A stretch of DNA of 64,000 nt from Syngnathus acus (taxonomy: Eukaryota > Chordata > Actinopteri > Syngnathiformes > Syngnathidae): NCBI RefSeq assembly GCF_901709675.1, contig NC_051088.1:5665664-5729663 (forward strand). The letters are read 5' to 3'. Below the pieces are notes generated by a model, which made no database searches, was not told the origin of the DNA, and saw only the letters and a list, made by a program, of their open reading frames with translations. The translations under genes and the position numbers were made by a program. This document shows positions 42,535-54,500 of this stretch, in pieces. Each line of letters opens with the position of its first letter. Position 1 is the first letter of the stretch.

Positions 42535-45500
42535 CACACGGCAATGGTCTCACATATTTACTAACTAAAAAAAAAAAACATAACCTGCAGAGCTACCTTA
42601 ATTGATTAATCAGTCTCACTGTTTCTCGCAGATTGTCTAGACAGTGGGTTGTACCATGGTCCAAGATGGAGGATGGAGCCTGGTGATCTGTTTATTCCAA
42701 TGGACTCGATTGAGGAAGAGGCTATTCTAACTTGTGACGCCAAGAGTACCCCACCTCCTCAGTACAGGTAGAAGTACATTCTATCCTTTCTATTTTGTCT
42801 ACATTGCGCCTAACTATGTCATTTAAGTCGGCGTCCTGTTGAAAACAGGATTAGAGCAATTTCATTTGCAGAGCACTCCGAGCTGTCAGTGCCACAAGAG
42901 GCTCGAGTTGAATGCTTCGTCTCTCAAAGCGCTATCGCAACACATCATGGAAGCGGTTCATCTACACTCGGCCGAGCGCGCCGAGAACTTAATTTGTGCT
43001 CTGTGCACCCAGGAATAATTTACAAGATAAACTCAAACCACAGATTCAATGTTGAGATATGTCACATAGGAATGTAATTATTCTAGACTGAAAGAAGACT
43101 CTCCTGAGTCTTCTCTCATTGTGCTCCATGTAATTGTTGTTAAATAAGCTTTTCTGTTTTTCTTTTAACTTTATACCACTGATGGAATTTATTTTTGGAC
43201 TTTTATATCCCAATATTGTGTTTCAATCCTGGCCACCATAGATATCATAAGATAAAAAAAGTATGCAGAAAATCTTTAAAATGATCAAATAGAGTTATTA
43301 GTTCAGACACACACACCAAACATTTTTACAAAACAACAACAAGAAAACATCTCTTTAGACAGTACCCGATACCCAGCTATTGCCAGTTCCATGAAAGACA
43401 AGAGGGAAAATCAATGGGTTGTATCATGAAGGGATTCACTCTAACAATACCTGATGGGACAACAACAGTGATAGGCAGGACATTAATTTTGCAATTCAAC
43501 CACTACTCTATGTTTAATATATGTTCTATTGTATACAGTTGGTGTCCCTTGTGCAGAGTCACCATCAGGTTGATTTACAGTACAGCAGGTACATTTATCT
43601 GACTGTGATGCTGAAAGCGTGGGTTCAGATCCCACTCGGTGACTCTGTGAATGGTTGTCTACTTCGATAAATGTGCCGTGTGACTGCCTGTTGATCAGTC
43701 AAGTGTCCCTTTCGCCTGAAGTCAGCTGGGATAGGCTGCAGTTCGACCATGACACGGAGGAATGGGTGGATGGACGGACGAATGGATGGGTGGATTGTTT
43801 GGGAGAGCTGGGCGGGCGGTCGGACAAACGGATGGCTGGATAGATTGATAGGTAGATGCGTTTGAATGTATGAATGAATGCGTCAGCATCACATTAATAC
43901 ATTTCTGCTCAAAAATAGATGACTTTTAAATTCCTATGGCATTCAGGCATAGACATTGTAGTGATAAATTTGTGTAATGAATTATATATTTCCGAGGAAA
44001 AAAATTCTCCCCAGTAAGAGGATCCCTGGTTGCAAAATGCTTGATAACCACTGCGCTCGACTATGATAGACACCTGCACTGTGCGTTGAATTCTGAGCTG
44101 AATGATAGTGGAGCGCATTATGTAGGCTCATTATTTCTCACCATGTGCCCAAGACCAGGTATCTCCATGTAGTGATTAAAGGTGAATGGAGCACGTTTCG
44201 TCGTAGTGTCTTGTCAAGCTGGCTGTGCAGGATTCTGCATGCCCTCAGCACCTCTCCACTTCTTCTCTTGAAGTGTAAATGGGCTCCTATTGCTCTGTCG
44301 CACAGCTTTCCTTTTTTTCCCTATCTCTTTCTATCTGATAGTCCTGTCACTCAAGCGGCAAGATGAAATTTACACAATAGGAAAACTGCAGCAGCAATCC
44401 TCTCTTGGGGGAAAAACAACTTGTACAAAAAGGCATCTGTGTACTAGGTCTAAAAGTCATCCAAGATTGGTTCATTATTATAAAGTGACAAAACTGATCT
44501 CAAGATGACCCTGAATTTGACACTCAACGGTATAAATCACTTAAGCACTGTGAAGATGTTATTCAGTCTTCTGTCTACAATTGAAACAAGTTAATTTCAT
44601 GTCCTCATATTCAAGTGAAGTATTTATGTTCAAAATGTGCACAATATTACGGTATCTAACAATCATACAGGTAGCCGATCATTTTTGGGAGTAAAACCGA
44701 TGATACACTTTTGATGAATAGACACTTTGGCCTAAAACTAATAAAAATGTAGATTTTAGGCAATGTGCACCGCCTGAGAGGGTTTAATCTCTACAAATGA
44801 TCCATAAAGTTCCACGCCCCTCCATGCTGCCCAGCTACAGAAATTTAAAATGAATTATTGGCTGCTAAGCATAATATTTTAAGGCCAATTTCTATGAAAC
44901 AAGTTATGATCTTTACAATACACTGTTCTAAATTACTGACACAGGACAAATAACGCTTTGTTCCGTTACTATTAACATGCAAATCTATGCTGGAGTTTAT
45001 ATTAGAAGAAGTAGTTTTCATATAATAATATTGAATGTGATTTTTTTGGTGTTTGTGGGGGGGGGGAGTCTTTAGCATCTGCCTCTGCTGCCTAATGACC
45101 AAGTTGGCTCTGCCTTTATCCCCTCACACCATTTGGGGTCTGGGGTCCTAAGGTTAATCTAAAAGCACACCAACATGCGACAGCCTTGACAGTAAGAACC
45201 CATTGGCATTCAGTGGTTTGGATTTTTCCCCCAAGAATAAAAGAATGATTCAAGGTTATACCAGAAAGCTTTTGGAAGATTTGCCATTATGTCCTCCACA
45301 TCTTTCTAGTCCACTTAAAGGTGACAGAAACGAGTAATGTGGTAAAGGAAAGGGAAGTTTTTTATTTTACCGAGGGAACATTCTTGAATATGCTCTGTCC
45401 TTGAACTTATCCAGTTTCTTTTTGAATAGCATAAAAGACAGAAGATGCAGGGCCATAGTAGTAGAGATATTTTTTGAATATTATTTTGCAAGGAAATCAC

Positions 45501-48500
45501 TAAATTAAAAATTTTCTAGTTCAAATCAGTTAAAGTGCTCCCAGTAGCTCAGTTCGCATTTGTTGTATTATAGTTTTTACTTTACTGCTCTGTATGAAAG
45601 AGATGCCATGGACGATTAAAAGTAGTGCAAAGGCTATTTGTGTATGGTCATAACACAGTTGCCATTTTTTTTTGGTCATGATGACAGTTCAAAGGTGGAA
45701 TAATATTGCTTTTTGTAAATCTAATATGACAGAAAAATGTATTAAGGTTGATATTGATGATAATATCTGGAATGCCTTTTAAAAAGTTAATGTTCTGCTC
45801 CCCATTAAAAAGCAGAGGACAGCTTTGTGTATGATACGCTAGGATTAAATATTAATGGTCCCTATTGGGAAACAGAGATTGCTGCCTCAGCAGGCCATGA
45901 TAGTTGAAAGACACTGGATTAAAATTGATAGAAATGGACTAAAACCGTATGCCTACTGTGTAAATAAAACATGTGTGCTATGTTTTTACATGAATTAACA
46001 AGAGTTGCAAATCTTTGGCCGAATTGAGAAATATCTCTATTGAATGGACTTGGATTAACACGAAGTAGTCAGTAGTAAACAATGTGTTTTATTCTGACTT
46101 TAAAAACAATAGGTGGTGCCGATTTGTAATACAGATAATATCTCTGTAATACTGAGAATAATGTCTCTGAAGTTGCCATGGTAACTTGGATCACCTTTAT
46201 CAATGGTCCCTAAAGGTGCTATCAAGGCGAACTATTCAGTCATTTTGCGGGGCACAAAGAAGACTCCTCAAGGGAAGTGATCTTCTTGAGGGACTCAGGA
46301 TCATTCAAGAAAGGGGATACTGTGCTGAACAACTTATTTTCATACTTGTCATATTGCTTGACCAGTTGGGACACCTCTGAGCAATAGTGGTATTATTTAT
46401 ATAATTTCTTTAAATTTTTGACCGTGTCTTTGTTCCCTTTTACAAGGTATTCCTGCAGACACCAACGAGAGTGCGGGTGCTCACTCTACTGTGGAATAAA
46501 TCCTATTTCACAGCAAAAGTGGGGAAGCCTGGAGCATTTTTTAATGCTTTAGCAAAATCGTTTTACTATTATAGAAGGTATTTAGGGAATATGAATGCCC
46601 ATCAATTCTTATGGCAACCCTTATCCAATCTTCCAGTTCAGCAAAACAATATGACTACGGCAATAAATCTGAAAAGAATGAAGTTCTAATGTTAAATAAA
46701 ATAAAGTTGTCTATGACATTAACATAGAGTACCTTGCTGTTGGTATCAAACCTATATGTTTGGGGGATTTGAATGTTCTCCTTGTGCGTGTGGGTTTTTT
46801 TTTCCCCTCTAAGGTTGGAAGACTCTAAATGATCCATAGAATGGATTGGCTGTTGAGCAGTTCAGGATGTACCTAACTGTTCCCAACTCACTTTAGTAAA
46901 AATAAGCGTGATAGAAAATCAATGAAAATGTGGATTTTCTCTTAATTTCAGAACTGCCTTTTTTTTTTTTAATCGCGGCCCCAATACTCCTGAAGTGGTC
47001 TAGAACTAGGATCATCAACTGGCGGATCCAGCCCACATAACCATCCAATCCAGCCCGCAACAGTATTCCATAATTATGAGGATAGGAACGTGACTCTTAA
47101 AGGCTAGAAATGACTTTGGTTTTGTAATGAATTGGAAAAAATATATTTAAAAAAATAAACAAATGATAATGTTGTGCCAAAATTAGATTTTTGTTTAATT
47201 CTTATTCGATAGTCCGGCTCCCAAGGTGACTATCCGGTAGAATTCTGTCCCTCTGACAAATATAGTTGGTGACCCCTTGTCTAGACCATTTACAAAAAGA
47301 ATAAATGTGCAGATAAAAAAAATGCAAAAAAGCTCAAAAGGTGTCTCTTCTGTTGTCATATTTATTAGATGTTTGCTTCAAAAGAAGCATTGAAACTGTG
47401 CTTGTAGAATTTATGATAATACCTCGACCTTTCATTTCACATATTCACTATATTATTCAGAATTTAAATGACATCTTTCCTACTCAACGTTTATGATAGC
47501 ATCTTGCCTGGTTGTAGGAAGGAAGGTTGGAGGGTGCATTTTACCAGGGACGGATTGTGTCTTTGCCCCCACAGATGGTCGCTGAATGGGACTTTCATAA
47601 ATCTGAGCCTGGATCGACGGCGGCGTCTGTCAGGGGGCAACCTCATTATAAGCAGCCTGGACCGCTACGGGGATATAGGCGTCTACCAGTGTATGGCCTA
47701 CAACACCGCAGGAGCAATCCTCAGCAGGAGAGCACATCTCAAGTTTGCCTGTAAGTCACTCCCTGTCACTTTGTGTCACTCAGCGGTGGCGTGGACATCG
47801 CACTCAGTCAGCAAATAATGCAGAGGTGCACGCAGCAGTTATTTGCAATATTTATCAGACTGCCACCGCTTTAGTGTGAAGCTGCATTAAATGTTAAAAG
47901 TATGTTAGGGGGCTTGAGTGTGAAGACCTCTGACTCATCACTTTAAACTTCATGACTAGGAAACAACCCCAATGACTTGTTTACTGAATCCAAGGTGTGT
48001 TATGATATTGGATAGTCTGGGACAAAGTAAAGCACCAAGCAGACCATTTCTTTTGGAAAACAGTTACCGTATTTTCCGCCCTAAAAGGCGCACCTAAAAA
48101 CCTAAAATTTTCTCAAAAGCCGACAGTGCGCCTTATAGTCCAGTGCGCCATATATGGATCAATTGATGAATTTGTTGATCCATACTGGTTGTACACAGTG
48201 CTCTGCCAAAATGTTTCAGTACGTTTTAGTACGACTAGTAAATTACAAGGTCGCATCGCTTCCCAACATTACGGCAACTGTAGTCAGGGGGCGTCACCGA
48301 ATAGCTGTTGTACCCGCGAGGCTATTTCATTTCAAAATAGGCTGCTCCGTTAATGTTTCGAGTACATTTACGGATTGATTTGGAAGGGAAACATAGGTAA
48401 GCAGTACCAATGTGTTAGATCGAACTTTAGTCAGTTCCGATCATTTTATTGGAGATCGTTTGAGAATCGCGATTGTTTACACTTTGCTGAGGCTCATGGG

Positions 48501-51500
48501 AGATTGCGAGCTGAGGCTCGTGGGACTTTGCGGATGGATAATGCTATAACGATAGCTGCTATACGTACCAGGCTATTTCATGTCAAAATAGGCTGCTCTG
48601 TTAATGTTTCGAGTAAATCTACGGATCGATATGGAAGGGAAACATAGGTAAGTAGTACCAATGCGTTAGATCGAACTTTAGTCAGTTCCGATCATTTTAT
48701 AGGAGATCGTTTGAGAAACGCGATTGTTTACAGAGGGCTCGTTGGTTATTGGCTAGTGGATGCATACCGCAACCCTAGTCAACCTCAGTTTGTTGCAGTA
48801 TAGCTTCTATTTTATGCGCCTTATAATCCGGTGCGCCTTATATATGGACAAAGTTTTAAAATGGGCCGTTCATTGAAGGTGCGCCTTATAATCCGGTGCG
48901 CCTTTTAGGGCGGAAAATACGGTACATGGTTTAGCGAATAGCATGTTTTACCAAATATATGGTATAATCCTATTTTTCACACAATGCGGATGTGTGACAA
49001 TGACAGTGTTAGAAAAAATGATTTCCACCACTCATTAAGGACTCTTCTCATGCAGATCACCTACGCTTCGAGCTATATAGCCATGCACCATTGGTTCCAA
49101 TCAGCAAGCTTTTAACACATCTGCTGCTGAGTTTTGGTCTGATTTGTTGAAAAGATGCCAAATAGATGTAAATGGTTTAATCCTTTTTGCAGAAACAATA
49201 TTGGCCTTTACAACTTCTTTAAATTCACTGTTGGAGACAATGAAGAGAGCCTTAACTGTTTTTCAATGCAAACATAGTGTGTTGCTACCATTAATCCACT
49301 GCGTCAAGGATTATACAAAGCAAACTGGATAAACTGTTTAACTTCCATGTGAGGTTCACAGACTTCAGAAGTAATGTTTTACTAAAACAAATTATTTGAA
49401 ATTAAACGTCCCTCTCATTAGACACCAAACCAGACACATTTGCCCACCTACTACATACTACATATTTTTAGCCTGTGTAAAAGGAGTTAGGATGAAAATG
49501 AAGTTGCAGATTTTCTTCATGGTTATTTCAAACTTTAGCCTTCCAACATGCCTGAAAATTTTATTTTAATCACAGGGTGACAAAAGACAGTGAGAACTGA
49601 ATAGAAATCTGCATACTTAATGAATAAACTAGAAACATAGAAGCATAGAACCATCACAGTAAAAGCATTTATATTTGAAAGTGGGAAACCTCCAAGATCA
49701 GAATAAGTAAATTCTAACATGATTTGCAATGCACAATAAAACATGCCTTGTAAAATGGCATAAGATGGTTCATTGTGATGTGCTGTCTAGTAGGCCTGTG
49801 GTATGGTATGATATATTATCATATTGCATGACATGCTATAGGAAATTATTGCGTCGTATAAAACTATATACAAGACAGCATGGTAGATTTGATTGTTTTA
49901 GTGTATGCCATGGGTTAGTATAGGATGACATATAGTATAAATTCCTATGATACAGCATTGTACTATTATTGTAAAGGATGGCAGTAGCTCTTGGTTACAA
50001 TTTCAGGAAGGTAGTTTAAGTTTTTGGTTGGAGTGAAGTCTTTAGTGTGTCTATCTGTGTCACTCTTCCTCTTTGTGTTGCTCAGGCGTGGCTGAAGTGC
50101 AATTCCCCCAACAATCCTTTCTAATGGATTTGTGTCGGTGTGCTGCTCAAAGCTTTTACCCTGTCTCTGTTCCACTCACACTCAGTCTGTATGTCAGATC
50201 ATGTCATCATGTCCCTTTTGTCTTCTCTTCCACCACAGACTTGGATCATTTCAAAGTCCACACCAGAAGCGCCGTATCCGTTCGAGAGGGACAAGGAGTG
50301 GTGTTGCTTTGTGGAACGCCCACTTCCTCAGGAGGTTAAAAGCAAATCATCAGATAAAATGAGCTCACCCGAAAAGTTGTATCATGACCAATTAATCCCC
50401 TCCCGTCACAGATCTTACATATGCATGGGTCTTTAACGAGTACCCATACTTTGTCCAGCAAGACAATCGCCGCTTCGTCTCTCAGCAGACAGGAAACCTT
50501 TACATCGCCAAGGTTGAGCCATCTGACGTGGGCAACTACACGTGTGTGGTGATGAACAGCATCACCAAGGGCAAAGTTCATAGCTCGCCTACATCGCTCA
50601 TCCTCAGGACAGATGGTAAGAAATAACATCGTGCTTTGGTTTTGATGTGGCACGGTGTTATTCGTTGCCCCTCCTTTCAGTATTCAGAACGTTTCGTGTT
50701 TCTGCAGTTGTTTGGCCCTTTGATAAATCACCAAGCACTCGTATGCCTTTAAATAAATAGTTGCTTGTCCCGTTTAGGGCAGGAAAACAATGGGCGGCAA
50801 CTGGTTCCTGGTTCCTCACTTTACTGCTTGGTAAATTTTCAAGCGCGGTTTCCTTTTGGTGCATGTTCACAAAAGTAGTGACTAAAGATTGGCTTTGAGA
50901 TTAATTAAACATAAGCCATACATCACTGGACCATTACATTGAGTGTTCCAGTGGCTCGACCAGTTACTTTCCACTCATTGCACAGTACATGTCTTCAATT
51001 CAGTCACAAGTTTAAAATAGACACACTGTCTGGCAGGCAAAATATTTTTCACTCAAGACCAGATTTGAATTATTCCACACGACATTGTTGTGAATGCTCT
51101 CAAATGATTTTCTACAATATGGTCATTCATGTGCTTTTTGCTTTTACGGCCTATAATTCAAACCATATTACTTGTAAGTCCTGAATAATGAAAGAATGAG
51201 ATCTTGTGCTTTCCTCTTCATAGGAGTGATGGGTGAATATGAGCCAAAAATAGAAGTTAATTTCCCAGACAATGTACCCGCCGCAAAAGGATCAACAGTT
51301 ACGCTGGAGTGTTTCGCTCTCGGGAAGTAAGCTGGATTCCTCAACGCTTGTTTTCAATCCTTTGCCATTGGATGAGAAACTAGTGGATAAAGAAAAGTTA
51401 CGGTGGCAATTAGATTTCTTAAAAGGTAGCATTTTCAACCTTGACAGGTCTGAAAACTTGTGATGTAAATCGGATTTATTTTGTTGACAGCTTCTGTCCC

Positions 51501-54500
51501 ATCCCTTTCGGCTCCGTCAAGCACTTTAGTGCATAGCTATTAAACACTCTCAAACTTTCAGAGGAACTTAAATGAGAGTTTGTGTTGTCTCCTTGCAGTC
51601 CTGTCCCAGAGATCACTTGGAAGAGGGCCAATGGCGTTCCATTCCCCAGTAAAGTCAAAATGAAGTACGCCAACGCAGTGCTGGAGATACCCAGCTTCCA
51701 ACAGGAAGATACAGGAGGATATGAGTGTGTGGTTGAGAACAAGATGGGCAAGAATACAGCCACAGGTCTCCTGACTTTCTTTGGTATACAATTTTTTAAT
51801 TTCATATTGACTGTCAACCTTTCACCTTGTACAAGAGAGCTATAAAAAATTACGGTTGTGTTTTGGAACCATGCTTTATAGCAGAGCTGGGAGTCTGTAC
51901 TGTAAGTGTTACCCGTTTAAGATTCAAGCAAGTCCCAAGCGACTGTGGCAAAAATTAAGCTCGTCAATTGTCAACTCGTCAACTTACTTGAGCAAGTCTT
52001 AAGTCATACAAACTTGCTGAGTCACAACATACTGAAATACATGACATACCGAGTAGCTTTTATTGGTTCCAAAACCAGTCTCTGTATCATGTATATTGTC
52101 TTTTCAATTAAACGCATAACTCGGCTAGAGCTAACACAAATTGCAGGATGCGTATGCTCAATATGAGCAGGCTCTCATTTGACCTGTTTTCAATGCAGTG
52201 GCACATTTTTGCCCCATCCAAATATCTACAAGGCCTTGTGTTTGTGTTCCCTCAGCCAAGCCTCAGTGGATTCAGACCATGAAGGACACAGCCCTGGCCA
52301 TAGAGGAGAATTTGAACTGGGAGTGTCGCGCCAACGGCAAACCTAAACCTATTCACACATGGCTGAAGAACGGCCAGCAGCTGCTCTCCAGGGTAAATGT
52401 GCACTTGTCTTCACCAGTGTTTTATTCGCAAGATTTAATCTTCCCATTCAACCCACCCTTTGATTTTTTTTCCTCAATGTGTGCCATCAAATTCATTGCT
52501 TATTTTCCAAGTGCAATTCAGGGTACGATGGAAGGAGAGTGTAAACATGTCACTGAGTGATGAGACATGGCTCACTGTCTACTCGGCAGATCACATAGAG
52601 TGCAGCACTGTGGTCCCTGTGGAGGTTGCTCCATTTCATCTGAATAGAGTCACTCGCAGCTCTTCATTATTAATGCCGCATATTTAAGACCCGCCTGATT
52701 AAGGGACAGTGAGCTTAATGTAGTCTGAAATACACCTTGCTACCGCAGCCTATGTTAGCCTATGTGAGAACCACAGCTTTTAGCTTGATTGTCTAACATT
52801 ACAGAGATTTATTCATGTGAGTCTTGAATAACGCCTAACCGCAGGCCTAATTCAATGAGATTGACCTCAACACAGCCTGTCTGACAAAAGCATTTATTTC
52901 AAGTGGACATGTTGTTTCATCATTCAACGGCATGTCTTTGAAGCTATTTACAAGACAAGCAAAAATGAAATGAGCTCACTGGACACATAATCAGGAGCAA
53001 AATTGTCAGCATAGGCGTTTAGAACTGCTCAGGAGGCATTATCTCATGGCTCATCTGTGTGATGTTAACTTTACAACAGGAAAGAACAACATTATCGACA
53101 ATGTAGTCGTGGATCAGGTAGAGTTATGCATGTTAGGGCACCATTACACATACACTAACTGACACAACCAACAATTACTGGTGACGCTATCAGGACTGAC
53201 CAGTAAGACTGTTGTCCAATGATGTAACATGAGCAGTCACAGAAATGTCAGCCCATCATGATACAGTCACACTCTTGCAGGAAGATGGAATCTCCTGAAA
53301 TGCAAAACGGTAATCAAAATAATACGTAGTACATACTTTCATGAGGCGTTCATTCAATATTTGAATATGTTCGGTGTCACTATTGTAGAGGGTTCCCCCC
53401 CCAAAATATTTTTACATCATTGAAAATATCAATATTTTACTTTACTATTTTATTACTATTATTTTTTTTTCTTTTCTCCTTCACTTATTTCTTGTTATTC
53501 ACGGGAAAGACAACAATAAGGAAAAGTAATGCTATTAGAGGTAACTGCAAATCTTATTTTCTGTCTTAAATTTGATAGGGGGTGGGATTAAATAAATTTT
53601 ACTTCTTCCCATTCCTTTTCAAACAGGTAGGCTCTACCTATTTGGTACAGTGGATTTTTTTTCTGTTTGTATTTGTTGTTTGTATAGAGTCATAGTTTTA
53701 ATGACTTTCACCTTGCTTGTGCCTTTGAATGTATGTGTCTTCATTTGATTGGTTATTTGTGGTTTGCCTGTTTGAAACAAATTAATTCATCAAATTCATC
53801 ATCATCAATATCTGAGTAACTGCATGTCCTAGGCAAAAGGAACTGATAGCCTTCAATTTGAAAAATACAAGTTTTTTTCATCAAAAGTATTCCTTTTCCT
53901 TTCACCGACAGCCTTCGTTTTTGCATTTTTTTGTGGCTGCCCGAATCTGATCAGAGCTAGGTTTTTTGTATTTTATTGAATTTCTGTGAAAATGAAAGCT
54001 TTTGACTCTTATTTGATCGTGATCAAGCATATTCTACCACACAAAATGCCTTTTTATCCCTAGTAAATGTTATGTGATCAAAATTAGACATGATTAGACA
54101 ACGTTTAAGAGACCATTTAATAGTCAACATAGAATATTTTTCATTTGAGTGAATAAGGCTGCTGGAAGAAAGATTGGCTTGCAAACTATAACTTGTGGTT
54201 TACATACTGATTAGCTTTTGCTGGGTTCTTTATTGCAACAAAAAATTTGATTTCTACCTGGATTCATTCATTTTTTTATTTGTTAATCCAGTATTGATCT
54301 ATGCCCAATCCGATGCCTATTCAACTCCGTCCACTGAGCAAAGCTAAGGCTATCTTAAGTGTCAGACAATAATTACTTTCTTTCATCCCTCACAGGACAG
54401 GATCCTTGTGAAGGACGGCGTTCTCTCCGTGTCTGTGCTAACACTTTCCGATGCCGGAATGTACCAGTGCGTGGCCGAGAATGAGCACAGCATTATATAT

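Larger units (their letters stand above)
39581..42631 (+). other. Contactin intron after signal-peptide exon
   Basis: A phase-1 intron of 3.05 kb. It contains a 50-bp tandem duplication (40051-40150), a retroposon with a SINE nested in it (40675-41286) and a CA tract at 42461-42540, shortly before the acceptor (tttctcgcag). No additional coding exon is visible. Confidence 0.8.
42768..47574 (+). other. Contactin intron splitting Ig1
   Basis: A phase-2 intron of 4.8 kb within the Ig1 coding region. It carries a worn SINE copy at about 43600-43800, another at about 46745-46935, and an hAT-like short element at 47007-47279 that lies less than 300 bp before the next exon. I see no alternative exon. 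Confidence 0.8.
47751..50238 (+). other. Contactin intron between Ig1 and Ig2
   Basis: A phase-1 intron of 2.5 kb. A third of it is an 860-bp palindromic-end transposable element at 48065-48924. The rest is plain AT-rich intron, with a pyrimidine-rich stretch before the acceptor (ttccaccacag). Confidence 0.85.
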
